A DNA stretch of 42,872 nucleotides. Origin: Pseudomonadota bacterium. Its GTDB lineage: Bacteria > Desulfobacterota > Anaeroferrophillalia > Anaeroferrophillales > Tharpellaceae. The stretch is from contig DSCM01000020.1 in assembly GCA_011049115.1 (NCBI GenBank), positions 1-42,872 on the forward strand, given 5' to 3'. This document shows positions 1 to 8,956 of this stretch, piece by piece. The translations under genes were made by a program, and so were the position numbers. Below the pieces are notes generated by a model. It did no database searches, was not told the DNA's origin, and saw nothing but the letters and a program-made list of their open reading frames with translations. Position 1 is the stretch's first letter. Each line of letters opens with the position of its first letter.

Positions 1-165
1 AGCGGTGTCATTAGGGAATGAGCCTCGGTTTTTGGTCACTTTACGCAGTGACATGTTCAACGATTCGATGGCATTGGTCGTGTAAATGACCTTGCGGATA
101 TCTTGAGGGTAGGCAAAGAACGGAGTGATTCGCTCCCAGTTGCGCCGCCAGGACGGGGTGGGCTT
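1..165 (-). mobile_element. IS256-family transposase, internal fragment running off the window
   Basis: The minus strand encodes a run typical of the C-terminal third of IS256/Mutator-type DDE transposases: [13 protein letters not shown], then an [15 protein letters not shown] block, then [14 protein letters not shown]. The frame continues past the window edge at position 1, so the C-terminal end is not seen. Upstream (above about 155-165) the similarity fades and the frame meets a TAA near 225, with no room for the several hundred N-terminal residues and the first two catalytic Asp. This is therefore a 5'-truncated, probably dead copy. The limits are approximate. Confidence 0.85.
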
Positions 166-260
166 GTTGCGCTTTGTGCGGCACTCGCCTCCTTTCTCGC
201 GTCGGAGCCTTTGCCGCGATCGGCTTTATGGACCATCGGGAGTATCGTAAAATGCGGGAC

Positions 261-301
261 GTAAGAAGGGCCGGTATGGGGTTGCGGGACCCACTCCCGC
301 A
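261..301 (+). repeat. Leader hairpin motif, copy 1 (upstream of the DUF900 gene)
   Basis: The segment reads GGGCCGGTATGGGGTTGCGGG and ends in a perfect stem: TGCGGGA (283-289), loop of five, TCCCGCA (295-301). The same GTTGCGGGA-N5-TCCCGCA hairpin, also preceded by a GGGCCG block, lies in front of secA at 17283-17301. It sits 86 bases before the DUF900 start codon. The rest of the gap 166-387 shows no gene. A cis-acting leader or a dispersed intergenic repeat are both possible. Confidence 0.5.
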
Positions 302-387
302 CAGGTGAGGTTGTTGTTTTCAATTGAACGACAAACTCAGTCCGGGCGCGGGCAAGCGCGGCGGAAAAGCAGAAAGGGAGGAGCATT

Positions 388-1476
388 ATGTACATCGTGA
401 CGAATCGTATTGTGGATGAAAGCAAACATTCTGAGCAGGAGGCTTTCGGCAAAATCCCCGCCGCCGGCCCCAATCAATTGCGCCTGGCTGAAGTTACCCG
501 CAAGGGGGAAGCCTGGCATGTCGATGTTTTGCCGGATCTGCTTACTTCCCCGATGGCGACCAGCGTTGGACTTGACCCCGGCAAAACCTATCCCGCCAGC
601 GCCTATGCGGCGCGCAAGCTTCTGGAGCGCTGTTCCGGCCATGGCGGGTCGGCAAAATCACCCACGGCCGGCAAGAATCTGTTGTTGTTTGTGCATGGCT
701 ACAACAACGATATGACCGCTGTGCTGAACCGGGCCGAACAGCTTGAGACGAATTATGGCGTGGAGGTGGTCTGCTTCAGCTGGCCGGCGAACGGCGGCGG
801 ACTGCACGGCCTACTGAGCTACAAGAGCGACAAACGCGATGCGCTGGCGTCCATCGGCGCCTTGGACCGGGTGCTGGAAAAAATGGAGGAATTGCTCAAG
901 GAGTTCAACAATCAGTATGTGGCCGAGCTGGAAGCCAAAGCCGAAAAAAAATTCGCCGATAATGCGGAAGCCTGGGATCGCTACTTTGCCAAAGAGGTCC
1001 ACAAGCGCTGTCCGTTCACCGTAAATCTTATGCTGCACAGTATGGGTAATTACCTGTTCAAGCATTTGCTTGAGAGCTCCACCTACAGCGCGGACCATCT
1101 GTTGTTCGATAACGTGGTGATGGTGGCCGCGGACACCAACAACAAGGATCATGCCGCCTGGGTGGACAGGATTCAGTGTCGTAACCGCGTGTATATCACG
1201 ATCAATGAAAGAGACAGCGCGCTAAAGGCCTCGCGCATGAAAATGGGCGAGAAACAGCAGGCGCGGCTCGGGCATTATCTGAGAAAACTTGATTCCAGAG
1301 TGGCCACCTATGTTGATTTCACAAATCAGCCGCATGTCGGTGATTCCCATGCTTACTTTGAAGGTTCCGCGCTCGCCAACCAGAAGGTTGAGACGTTTTT
1401 CAGGACTGTATTGAACGGCGGAATCGGGGAAAACCCGGCTCGCTTTGATTTTGCTCGAAATGTCTATCGCTTGTGA
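388..1476 (+). CDS. DUF900-type alpha/beta hydrolase
   Basis: The 362-residue protein resembles the DUF900 branch of the alpha/beta-hydrolase fold, a family of serine hydrolases of mostly unknown substrate. A beta-strand followed by the oxyanion-type HGYNND motif lies near residues 104-110. The nucleophile elbow is HSMGN with Ser at about 218. Candidate catalytic histidines are in HVGDSHAYFE near 315-321, and an acidic residue is in AADTNN near 250. No signal peptide or membrane segment is seen, so it is probably cytoplasmic. The ATG is well supported by GGGAGG about 6 bases upstream. It stands alone between an IS fragment and a truncated glycosyltransferase, so its context says little about function. 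A GC-rich hairpin follows the stop codon. Confidence 0.8.
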   Translation: MYIVTNRIVDESKHSEQEAFGKIPAAGPNQLRLAEVTRKGEAWHVDVLPDLLTSPMATSVGLDPGKTYPASAYAARKLLERCSGHGGSAKSPTAGKNLLLFVHGYNNDMTAVLNRAEQLETNYGVEVVCFSWPANGGGLHGLLSYKSDKRDALASIGALDRVLEKMEELLKEFNNQYVAELEAKAEKKFADNAEAWDRYFAKEVHKRCPFTVNLMLHSMGNYLFKHLLESSTYSADHLLFDNVVMVAADTNNKDHAAWVDRIQCRNRVYITINERDSALKASRMKMGEKQQARLGHYLRKLDSRVATYVDFTNQPHVGDSHAYFEGSALANQKVETFFRTVLNGGIGENPARFDFARNVYRL

Positions 1477-1491
1477 ACCCCAGCCGACAGG

Positions 1492-1518
1492 GCCGCGCCA
1501 TCACGGTAGAGGCGCGGC
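1492..1518 (+). terminator. Hairpin after the DUF900 gene
   Basis: GCCGCGCC (1492-1499) pairs perfectly with GGCGCGGC (1511-1518) across an 11-base loop, 15 bases after the stop codon. No T-tract follows, so this is a weak or factor-dependent terminator at best. The remaining bases up to 1585 hold nothing recognisable. Confidence 0.4.
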
Positions 1519-1585
1519 GGCGCTAAGTGGGAAAAGTTCAGGGGGCGGCTGCCGGAGGTCGGATATTCGACTGGTTGGGCCGTGG

Positions 1586-2020
1586 TCAGGTACCTGGAAA
1601 TGCGATTGAGGTTCCCGACAGCAGTCGGACCGGGCCCCGGGCCGGTCGCGGCGCCGGGGCGTGCGCGGCGGGCAGAGCGCGGAGAAAGATGTCGGTAACC
1701 TTCTCCCAGGTAAAATCCGCAGCCTGAAGCCGGCAGTCCCGGCGCTTGAGTTTGAGACAGTCGAGGGCGGCCTGGCGGAGATCGTGGCTGAGAAAACCGG
1801 TAATCCCGGGCTTGACGATAGCGGCCGGACCGGTCACCGGATAGGCGGCGATCGGCAGGCCGCAGGCCATGGCCTCGAGCATGACGACCCCGAAGGTATC
1901 GGTTTTCGAGGGAAAAACAAAAACATCGCCGCCGGCTACATGTCGGGCCAATTTCTCACCCTCTTTGAAACCGCAGAAGATTGTTCCGGGATAGTTTTTT
2001 TCAAGCCGGGCCCGATCGGG
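1586..2020 (-). pseudogene. GT4-family glycosyltransferase, C-terminal fragment (5' end lost)
   Basis: The minus strand encodes about 145 residues matching the nucleotide-sugar-binding half of family 4 (group 1) glycosyltransferases. The order is PDRARLEKNYPG, then FCGF, then GGDVFVFPSKTDTFG, then EAMACGLPIAAYP, then a terminal helix FTWEKVTDIFL. The TDTFG..EAMACG segment carries the Glu that contacts the donor in this fold. The reading frame has no start codon in a family-appropriate place. Similarity begins abruptly at the 10-bp palindrome CCCGATCGGG (2011-2020), so roughly the first 220 residues of a typical 370-residue enzyme are missing. The tail after FL is proline- and arginine-rich and looks non-conserved. 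It converges on the DUF900 gene. Confidence 0.85.
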
Positions 2021-3142
2021 GTGGCCGCCGTTATCACCATGGTTATCCTGGGCAGCGGCGCGACCCTAAAGGTCTCAAGCGATATTTCCCGACTGGGCAG
2101 TAACCTTCTATATGTGCGCATGGGCCAGTTCATGCGCGGGATGGGCGGCGCTAGCACCAGCGCCCCGGCCTTTGTCGCCGCCGATGTCACGGCCATTGAA
2201 AACAGCGTTCCCGGGCTGTTGGCGGTGGCGCCGACGGCGACGGCCACGGCGCAGGCGATTGTCGGCGGCGCCAACTGGTCGACTTCGATTACCGGGACCT
2301 CCAACGCCTTTTTCACCGCGCAGGATTGGCAGCTCAAGGAGGGGCGGGTTTTCATGGAAACTGAAATGAAAGCCGGGAAGAGCGTCTGTCTGCTGGGCCG
2401 AACGGTGCGCCAGTCTCTTTTCGGTAATGAAGCGGCGGTCGGTCGGGTGATCCGTCTGGGAAAAATTTCCTTCAAGGTGATAGGCGAGCTGCAGGCCAAG
2501 GGACAATCCACTTTCGGTAATGATCAGGATGATATCGTGGTTATTCCTTTGCGTACGCTGCAGCGCCGAATCATCGGTAATAGCGACGTGAAGTCGATCA
2601 TCGTGGCCGTCCGCGACGGCGTCGCCACGGAAACCGTCAAATATGATATCGAAAGTCTGATGCGTGAACGACGGCATATCACGGAGAGGCGGGATGACGA
2701 TTTTAATGTGCGCGACATGAAGGAAATCATTGATACCCTGACCGGAACGACGACGGTCATGACCGCGTTGCTGAGCGCCGTGGCCGGCGTCAGCCTGCTG
2801 GTGGGCGGCATCGGCATCATGAATATTATGATGGTTTCGGTGACCGAAAGAACCCGAGAAATCGGCATTCGTCTGGCTATCGGCGCCCTGGAACGGAATG
2901 TGTTGCTCCAGTTTCTGGTGGAGGCCGTGGTGCTCGCCTGTTTCGGCGGCCTGATCGGCATCGTTGTGGGTTTGGTCGCCGCCGGTCTCGGCTCCCGCCT
3001 GATCGGCGTGCCCTTTGTTTTGCGAACCGGAGTCGTGGCCGCGGCCTTTTTCTTTTCCGGAGCCGTAGGGGTGGCTTTTGGTTATTTCCCCGCCCGGAAA
3101 GCCGCGCACCTGAATCCTATTGATGCATTGCGCTATGAATAA
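2015..3142 (+). pseudogene. MacB-type ABC transporter permease, 5'-truncated
   Basis: About 375 residues match MacB/FtsX-like permeases. The sequence enters at IGVAAVITMVILGSGA, which in intact family members follows the first transmembrane helix, then gives LGSNLLYVR and a periplasmic MacB_PCD domain. Three transmembrane segments follow in the C-terminal third with the family block MNIMMVSVTERTREIGIRLA, ending ARKAAHLNPIDALRYE. The N-terminal 30-40 residues with the first transmembrane helix are absent. The open frame continues upstream of 2015, but those residues are the antisense of the adjacent glycosyltransferase fragment and are not part of the protein. No partner ATPase or membrane-fusion protein is next to it. 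Probably not expressed as a working permease. Confidence 0.85.
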
Positions 3143-3206
3143 ACCGCTTGCGGATGTTTCCGGTGCCCGCCGCAGGTCGAAAATCATAGCCGGGCGGAAA
3201 CGTTGA

Positions 3207-4526
3207 ATGGACAAGCTGTGGTCGATGGTTTGGTGTTCTCCCGCGGGAGTGGCGGCTGTATTGTCGCTGCTCTGTCTGCTGCTGTGGTTTCTGGTCTGGT
3301 GGCGGCTGGGCCGACGCCAGGATCTGGAAGCTCTTTTGGGCCGGGAGTTTCGCTTGCATCGCGAAGAAGCGGCGGCCGCGGCCAGACTTTTACGTGAAGA
3401 ACTGGCTGCCGGGCAGAGCCGGGCCGGAAAAACTGTGCTGGCTGCCGTCGGCGAGCTCGGGCGTTTGCAGGGCGAGGGTCTGGGCGCGGTGGAACAACGG
3501 GTGCGGGAGTTGGCCGCGGCCAATGAAACGCGACTAGAACGGTTGCGCGAAGCCGTGGCGCGACAGCTGCAGGGACTCCAGGAAAATAACGATAAAAAAC
3601 TCGAAGAAATGCGGCGCACGGTCGATGAGAAGCTGCAGAGCACCCTGGAAAAGCGCCTGGGCGAGTCTTTCCGACTGGTCAGTGAGCGTCTGGAGGCGGT
3701 GCAGCGTGGCTTGGGCGACATGCGTAATCTGGCGAGCGGGGTCGGCGATCTCAAACGCATGCTGACCAATGTCAAGGCCCGGGGCACCTGGGGTGAGTTT
3801 CAGTTGGGCGATATTCTCGGGCAGATTCTGACTCCGGAACAGTACGCTCGTAATGTTCAGCCCAAAGCCGGGAGCGGAGAGATCGTCGAATATGCCGTGC
3901 GTCTGCCGGGAAGCACCGCCGAGGCGGTGGTCTGGCTGCCGATTGACGCCAAGTTTCCCCAGGAGGACTATCAGCGTCTGCTCGAGGCGGCGGCGTCTGC
4001 CGATGCCGAGGCCGAGGAGAAAGCGACCGGGGCCCTGCTGCGCTCGCTGCAGGGGTCGGCCCGCGAAATCGCCTTAAAATATCTGGATCCGCCCCGGACC
4101 ACCGATTTTGCCATCATGTTTCTGCCCACCGAGGGGCTGTACGCGGAGGCTTTGCGCCGGCCCGGACTGGTGGAAGCCCTGCAGCAGCAGTTCCGTATTG
4201 TGATTGCCGGGCCGACCACCTTGGCGGCGTTGCTCAACAGCCTGCGGATGGGATTTCGCACCCTGGCCATCGAGAAGCGTTCCAGTGAGGTCTGGAAACT
4301 GCTGGCTGCGGTCAAAACTGAATTCGAGCGTTTCGGCACAACTCTGGAACGGCTCAAGAAACAACTGGATACGGCCTCGACGACGATTGATAAAACCGGG
4401 GTTCGCACTCGGGCCATGGCCCGGGTGCTGCGCGAGGTGGAAGCCTTGCCGGAGACGGAAGCGGAACGTCTGCTTGCCCTGGAAAACGAGGGCGGGGCAG
4501 CCGAGGTTGACCGTGAAGGCCTTTAG
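3207..4526 (+). CDS. rmuC: RmuC family DNA recombination limiting protein
   Basis: The 439-residue protein has the RmuC architecture: one N-terminal transmembrane helix (about residues 12-33), a long coiled coil (about 40-190), then the conserved nuclease-like RmuC domain. Diagnostic stretches are WLPIDAKFPQEDYQRLLEA, then DFAIMFLPTEGLYAEALRR, then AGPTTLAALLNSLRMGF. E. coli RmuC, about 475 residues, reduces inversions between short inverted repeats. The fold is related to restriction-type nucleases. The ATG is chosen because it directly precedes the membrane helix. The gene follows the truncated permease by 64 bases and ends TAG. Confidence 0.93.
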   Translation: MDKLWSMVWCSPAGVAAVLSLLCLLLWFLVWWRLGRRQDLEALLGREFRLHREEAAAAARLLREELAAGQSRAGKTVLAAVGELGRLQGEGLGAVEQRVRELAAANETRLERLREAVARQLQGLQENNDKKLEEMRRTVDEKLQSTLEKRLGESFRLVSERLEAVQRGLGDMRNLASGVGDLKRMLTNVKARGTWGEFQLGDILGQILTPEQYARNVQPKAGSGEIVEYAVRLPGSTAEAVVWLPIDAKFPQEDYQRLLEAAASADAEAEEKATGALLRSLQGSAREIALKYLDPPRTTDFAIMFLPTEGLYAEALRRPGLVEALQQQFRIVIAGPTTLAALLNSLRMGFRTLAIEKRSSEVWKLLAAVKTEFERFGTTLERLKKQLDTASTTIDKTGVRTRAMARVLREVEALPETEAERLLALENEGGAAEVDREGL

Positions 4527-4588
4527 CCCACAGCGGGCAAGCGGGGTTCCGGTTAGGAAAAATTAATCATTTGGGGTGGCCTTGAGGC

Positions 4589-4616
4589 TTGACATTTATG
4601 ATGATTTGATTAAAAT
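4589..4616 (+). promoter_or_regulatory. Sigma70-type promoter for the ABC operon
   Basis: A perfect -35 TTGACA (4589-4594) is followed after 16 bases by TAAAAT (4611-4616), which is 5 of 6 to consensus. It lies about 170 bases before the ATPase gene. The intervening stretch (4617-4784) shows no convincing gene. The same TTGACA-16-TAAAAT layout occurs at 42018-42045. Confidence 0.65.
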
Positions 4617-4784
4617 CGGCCCTTTCCCGAGAAGGGGCGCGGGAAAATTTGATGCAGGGTGGTGGGGTTTCCGGTGGGTGCTTTCGGGAACCTCAATTAT
4701 TTTGTCTGCTCAGGGATGGGCATTTTTGTTTTTTATTGCTTTAGCGGAGGTTAGCTGTATGAGTGGAAAAGGGAGAACGGTAAA

Positions 4785-5720
4785 GTGATTGAAATTCAGA
4801 AATTAAATAAAATCTATGGCGATTTTCAGGCCTTGAGCGACCTTGTTTTCACTATCAAGCAGGGCGAGATTTTAGGTTTGCTCGGGCCCAACGGCGCCGG
4901 TAAGACCACGACCATGCGGATTCTGACCGGTTTTCTGCAGCCGACCTCGGGCAATATCACGGTTGGTTCATACAATGTGGTGGAGCATTCTCTGCAGATT
5001 CGCGGCCTGATCGGTTATCTGCCGGAATCGGCTCCGCTCTATGGCGACATGCTGGTGTATGATTATCTGGCCTATGTGGCCGCGATGCGGGGGCTGGAAG
5101 GCTCCGCCAGGGTCACGAGAATCGGCTCTCTGATTGAACTTTGCGGTCTGAAAGAGGTGGCCCACAAGGCCGTGCACGAGCTTTCCAAGGGCTATAAACA
5201 GCGGGTTGGACTGGCGCACGCGATGATGGGCGATCCGGAGATCCTGGTTCTCGACGAGCCGACCTCCGGGCTGGATCCGAACCAGATTATCGAAATCAGA
5301 AATCTGATCAAGGAGATCGGAAAACAGAAAACCGTGGTTTTTTCAACCCATATCCTGAGTGAGGCCGAAGCCACTTGTGACCGGGTCGTGATCATCAATC
5401 GCGGGCAGATTGTCGCCGACGGCGCGACCGCCAGTCTGGTGCATCAGTTCGGGGGCGGGGACGTAGTCGAAATCGTGCTTGAAAATGTGACCGCTGACGG
5501 AGTGCGTGAAAAGCTCGGTCGGGTTGCCGGGGTGGCTCGGGTCGAGGAATCGACGGATGAGGCCGGGCAGCTGAAGTTTACGGTGTTAAGCCAGGAGGCT
5601 CAGGATATTCGTGCCGCTCTTTATCAGGTGATTCGCGAGCAGGGCTGGAATCTGCTTGATTTTCATCGCCGGACCGAGACTCTGGAGAATATCTTTGCGC
5701 AACTGACAAGGGGAAATTGA
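4785..5720 (+). CDS. ABC transporter ATP-binding protein, GldA-like
   Basis: The 311-residue cytoplasmic ATPase has Walker A GPNGAGKTT near residue 37, signature LSKGYKQR near 133, Walker B ILVLDEP near 156 with the D-loop SGLD, and the H-switch in FSTHI near 190. A C-terminal regulatory extension of about 90 residues follows, as in drug/lipid-exporter-type ABC-2 ATPases. The order ATPase, ABC-2 permease, GldG-like auxiliary protein, DUF4340 protein matches gldA-gldF-gldG clusters. In Bacteroidetes these serve gliding; in non-gliding Proteobacteria the substrate is unknown. GTG start, within a coding frame overlapping nothing upstream. The stop codon TGA lies 3 bases before the permease ATG. 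Confidence 0.93.
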   Translation: MIEIQKLNKIYGDFQALSDLVFTIKQGEILGLLGPNGAGKTTTMRILTGFLQPTSGNITVGSYNVVEHSLQIRGLIGYLPESAPLYGDMLVYDYLAYVAAMRGLEGSARVTRIGSLIELCGLKEVAHKAVHELSKGYKQRVGLAHAMMGDPEILVLDEPTSGLDPNQIIEIRNLIKEIGKQKTVVFSTHILSEAEATCDRVVIINRGQIVADGATASLVHQFGGGDVVEIVLENVTADGVREKLGRVAGVARVEESTDEAGQLKFTVLSQEAQDIRAALYQVIREQGWNLLDFHRRTETLENIFAQLTRGN

Positions 5721-5722
5721 TC

Positions 5723-6427
5723 ATGAACCGGACCATAACCGTTTTTCAGAAAGAGCTTCAGGGTTATTTCTTCTCTCCGATCGCCTATATCGTGATTACC
5801 ACGTTCCTGCTGCTTTCGGGGTGGTTTTTCTTTTCCACGTTCTTTCTCTATAATCAGGCCGAGCTGCGCAATTTTTTCAGCCAGCTGCCGATTATTTTTG
5901 CCTTCGTGATTCCGGCCGTGACCATGCGTCTGTTTGCCGAGGAACTTAACAGCGGTTCTTTTGAGTTGCTCGCCACCCTGCCGATAACCAGGGCCGGGAT
6001 CGTTGTGGGCAAATTTCTCGCGGCCCTGGTCTTTGTCGCCCTGATGCTGCTCCCGACCCTGGCCTACGCCTTCAGCGCGGCCCTGCTTGGCGATCTCGAC
6101 TGGGGGCCGGTTTTCGGTGGTTATTTCGGGGCCCTACTGTTAGCCGGGGCCTACACCGGTATCGGCTTGTTGGCTTCTTCCCTGACCAAAAACCAGATTA
6201 TCGCGTTTATCATCGGCATGGCTTTTTGTTTCATGCTGACCATTTTTGACCGCATGTTGTTTTTTGTTCCGGAAGGGGTTCTGCCGGTTTTTGCTTATCT
6301 GGGGGCGACAACCCATTTTCAGAACATCGCCCGGGGCATCGTTGATACTCGGGACCTGATTTATTTTCTCAGTGTTATCTTTCTCTCCCTTTATGTCACG
6401 GCGTTTGTGCTGAAAGAAAGAAATTAG
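5723..6427 (+). CDS. ABC-2 type permease, GldF-like
   Basis: This 234-residue integral membrane protein has about six hydrophobic segments, beginning IVITTFLLLSGWFFF and ending FLSVIFLSLYVTAFVL. It carries the family stretch LFAEELNSGSFELLATLPI, which follows the first extracellular loop in GldF/ABC-2 permeases and contacts the ATPase. ATG 5723 is preferred over an in-frame TTG six bases earlier, because AGGGGA lies 9-14 bases upstream of the ATG. It would pair with the ATPase encoded just upstream. The stop is TAG. A 90-base GC-rich gap with a strong hairpin separates it from the next cistron. Confidence 0.9.
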   Translation: MNRTITVFQKELQGYFFSPIAYIVITTFLLLSGWFFFSTFFLYNQAELRNFFSQLPIIFAFVIPAVTMRLFAEELNSGSFELLATLPITRAGIVVGKFLAALVFVALMLLPTLAYAFSAALLGDLDWGPVFGGYFGALLLAGAYTGIGLLASSLTKNQIIAFIIGMAFCFMLTIFDRMLFFVPEGVLPVFAYLGATTHFQNIARGIVDTRDLIYFLSVIFLSLYVTAFVLKERN

Positions 6428-6480
6428 CGCCCCGGCCGACCGTCTGCCCGGTTTGAAAGCCGAAGCCCCGGCCGGCCAGG

Positions 6481-6517
6481 AGCCCTTGCCCGCGGGTTTT
6501 ACCCGCGTTAGGAGCTT
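6481..6517 (+). repeat. Leader hairpin motif, copy 2 (before the GldG-like gene)
   Basis: CGCGGGT (6491-6497), loop TTT, ACCCGCG (6501-6507) form a perfect stem. It is followed by TTAGGAGCTT, which holds the ribosome binding site of the next gene. The layout TTGC-stem-TTAGG.GCTT closely parallels the segment before secA (17283-17310). Being next to the Shine-Dalgarno sequence, the hairpin could influence translation between the permease and GldG-like cistrons. Confidence 0.45.
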
Positions 6518-8746
6518 ATGATCGTGAAAAAAAATCCACAGTTTCCTCAAAACGGCCCTTTGGGCCGCTATGGTAAGGTTTTGCTGTATGTTCTGGTGGT
6601 GGTTCTGATCAATCTGGTTGGGGTTAATCTCTTTACCCGCTTTGATCTGACCGCCAACCGGGTTTACTCCCTGTCTCCGGTAAGCCGCGAAGTGGTGGCC
6701 ACCCTTTCCGAGCCTCTGACCTTCAAGGTTTTTTTCAGTGCCAATCTACCGGCTCCCTATAACGGGGTGGAACGCTATGTCCATGATCTGTTGCAGGAAT
6801 ATGCCCTGGCCGGAAACCAGTATTTCAACTATCAGTTCTATAACCCCGGCGGCGACGACGAGTCCGCTCTGATCAATCAGGAGCAGGCGCGTAGTTACGG
6901 CATCCAGCCGGTGCAGATTCGCGCGATTGAGCAGGATGAGGTTAAGTTTCAGAAAGCCTACATGGGCCTGGTCATGATTCATGGCGATCTGGTCGAGACC
7001 CTGCCCGCGATCACTTCGACCGAAGGACTGGAATACCGGTTGACCACCGCGATCAAGCGTATGAACAACAAGATCAGCCGTCTGCTGGCCTTGCCGGAAA
7101 AGGTTAAAATCGAGTTGTTTCTCTCGTCTTCGCTGCAGGCGGTAGGTCCTTATCTGAATCTTAATGGTCTGGAAGACGTGCCTCGGAGGGTGGCGGAGCT
7201 GGTCGGCCGTCTCAATGGGCGGCTCTACGAGCGACTTGATTATGAATTCCTTGATCCTTCAAGCTCAACGGCCGCGGCCACCGCCGCCGTTGACAAGCAG
7301 ATTATGGAACTCAAGTGGAAAGAGTTTCGGAACCGTCAGGGGCAGATCATTCCTGAAGATCATGGTTACGCCGGGCTGCGAATCTCCCTGTCCGGCGAAA
7401 GCCGGAGTCTGCCTCTGATTTCAGCGGTCAAGGTTCCGATTTTCGGTACCCAGTACATGATGGCTTCGGTTGAGGAACTCGAGGAAATACTCAATGTCGC
7501 GGTCGAGGATGTGATCGGGATCAATGAAAAGATCGGCTACCTGAGCAGTCACGGCACCCTTCCCCTGGAAGCGATGGCCATGCCGGGGCAGCCGCGTTCG
7601 GAAGCGGCCTCGCATTTTAACGTCCTACTCAGCCGCGAGTATGCCCCGGAGTCGGTGAGCCTGGAAAAAATGAGTTCGCTGGCCGGAATCCGAACCTTGA
7701 TTATCGCCCGGCCGACGGAAAAATTTTCTGATTATGAACTGTACCTGCTGGATCAGTTTCTTTTGCGGGGCAATAAACTGGCGGTCTTCTATGATCCCTT
7801 CGATGAGCTGAAGCCCTCTCAGCAGCAGATGATGATGGGACAGGGCCCAAGCTATGTGCCGGTGCAGACCGGTCTGGAAAAACTGTTGGCGCACCATGGC
7901 GTAAAGATCGAGCCGGCCTATGTGCTTGATCAGGAATGCTTCAAGCAGCAGCTGCCACAGAACCAGGGCGGCGGAGAACAGCCCATCTATTTTGCCCCGT
8001 TGATTCAGAGCCGTCATATCAATAAGGACTATCCTTTTATTAGTAACATCAAGGGCCTGGTGATGCTCAAGGCGGCGCCTCTGGAGCTTGACGCAGACGC
8101 CCTGAAGGCCCGTGGCCTCACGGCGACTCGACTTTTTTCCTCATCGGATAAATCCTGGCTCATGCGGGGGCGGGTCGATCTCAATCCGATGTTCATGCAG
8201 CCCCCGGCTGAAGCCGACGCCTTTGCTTCCCACACCCTGGCCGCTTTACTGGAGGGCTCCTTCGGCAGTTATTTCAGCGGGCAGCCGCTACCGGAGAAAC
8301 CGGCTGAGAAGATCGCTGAAACTCAGGATGAAGCTGAGAACCAGGACGACAGTGCGGCGGCTAAAGCACCGTCGCAGAATCCGCTGCTGACCGAAGGGCT
8401 TTTGGAAAGCCATGGCGAACGGCTGGAAACGGGTCGGCCCGGCGCCCTGCTCGTGGTCGGCTCCGCCGATATTCTGCGGGATAATATTGTTGATGAGGCG
8501 GGTTCCACTCCTAATGCCCAGTTGCTGATGAATATGATCGATTACCTTAATGGGCGCGAGGAGCAGGCGGTGATGCGCAGCAAAACCCAGAGCTTTAATC
8601 CTCTGGTCAAAATTTCTCCGGAAAATCGTGCCCTGATCAAGGGGGCCAATCTCATTGGCCTGCCTCTGCTGGTGGTTCTGGCCGGCATCATGGCCTGGCT
8701 TAAACGCGGGGCCCGCCGCCGTAAACTGAAACAGAGGTTCAGTTAA
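6518..8746 (+). CDS. GldG-like ABC transporter auxiliary protein
   Basis: The 742-residue protein fits the GldG/ABC_transp_aux family. An N-terminal transmembrane helix lies near residues 22-42 (VLLYVLVVVLINLVGVNLF). A large extracytoplasmic region includes RFDLTANRVYSLSP, the family hallmark after the first helix, and a GIRTLIIARPTEKFSDYELY stretch. A C-terminal transmembrane helix, IGLPLLVVLAGIMAWL, is followed by a basic tail. A charged, low-complexity spacer lies near residues 590-625. The likely role is an extracytoplasmic partner of the ABC-2 permease, but its substrate is unknown. The ATG has TAGGAG 5-10 bases upstream. It shares an operon with the ATPase and permease upstream and probably the DUF4340 gene downstream. 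Confidence 0.88.
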   Translation: MIVKKNPQFPQNGPLGRYGKVLLYVLVVVLINLVGVNLFTRFDLTANRVYSLSPVSREVVATLSEPLTFKVFFSANLPAPYNGVERYVHDLLQEYALAGNQYFNYQFYNPGGDDESALINQEQARSYGIQPVQIRAIEQDEVKFQKAYMGLVMIHGDLVETLPAITSTEGLEYRLTTAIKRMNNKISRLLALPEKVKIELFLSSSLQAVGPYLNLNGLEDVPRRVAELVGRLNGRLYERLDYEFLDPSSSTAAATAAVDKQIMELKWKEFRNRQGQIIPEDHGYAGLRISLSGESRSLPLISAVKVPIFGTQYMMASVEELEEILNVAVEDVIGINEKIGYLSSHGTLPLEAMAMPGQPRSEAASHFNVLLSREYAPESVSLEKMSSLAGIRTLIIARPTEKFSDYELYLLDQFLLRGNKLAVFYDPFDELKPSQQQMMMGQGPSYVPVQTGLEKLLAHHGVKIEPAYVLDQECFKQQLPQNQGGGEQPIYFAPLIQSRHINKDYPFISNIKGLVMLKAAPLELDADALKARGLTATRLFSSSDKSWLMRGRVDLNPMFMQPPAEADAFASHTLAALLEGSFGSYFSGQPLPEKPAEKIAETQDEAENQDDSAAAKAPSQNPLLTEGLLESHGERLETGRPGALLVVGSADILRDNIVDEAGSTPNAQLLMNMIDYLNGREEQAVMRSKTQSFNPLVKISPENRALIKGANLIGLPLLVVLAGIMAWLKRGARRRKLKQRFS

Positions 8747-8842
8747 GGGAAACAATCTGAGGCGCGGGGGTTGTTCTCCGCCTCGGTACTTCATTCAGGG
8801 ATCATTTTCGTGTTGAAAAAAACAGGAAATGATCTGATGAAA

Positions 8843-8915
8843 CTTATTTGCAACCCTCGGGAGTCGTCAGGTACGGGTCGAAAGCTTCGCTTTCGGGTTG
8901 CGGGGGCAGCCTCCG
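8843..8915 (+). repeat. Leader hairpin motif, copy 3 (before the DUF4340 gene)
   Basis: The segment begins CTTATTTGCAACC (8843-8855), has AGGTACGGGTCG (8869-8880), then the stem CGAAAGC-ttc-GCTTTCG (8879-8895), then GGGTTGCGGGG and a second stem CGGGGG-CAG-CCTCCG (8901-8915). The order and the conserved blocks CTTATTTGYAACC, AGGTACGGGYCG and GGGTTGCGGG are shared with the secA leader at 17226-17301, while the stem sequences differ. That pattern resembles covariation in a folded RNA. It lies 41 bases before the start codon at 8957. The rest of 8747-8956 holds only a short imperfect hairpin (GAGGCG with CGCCTC) after the preceding gene. Confidence 0.5.
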
Positions 8916-8956
8916 TATGAGATAACTTTAACTCTGAGCAAATCAAGGTGAAAACC

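Noticed and set aside
1661-2014. Open frame continuous with the MacB-like permease, suggesting a 493-residue protein
   Set aside because: The first 118 codons are antisense to the glycosyltransferase fragment and match no permease sequence. Permease similarity begins only at the palindrome.
2108-3787. A 559-codon minus-strand open frame
   Set aside because: It lies opposite the MacB-like and RmuC genes, is Ser/Arg/His-rich with no recognisable domain, and the plus-strand proteins are clear family members.
4576-4788. A 70-codon GTG-started frame before the ABC ATPase
   Set aside because: It contains the -35/-10 promoter, so most of it would precede the transcription start, and it has no ribosome site or family resemblance.
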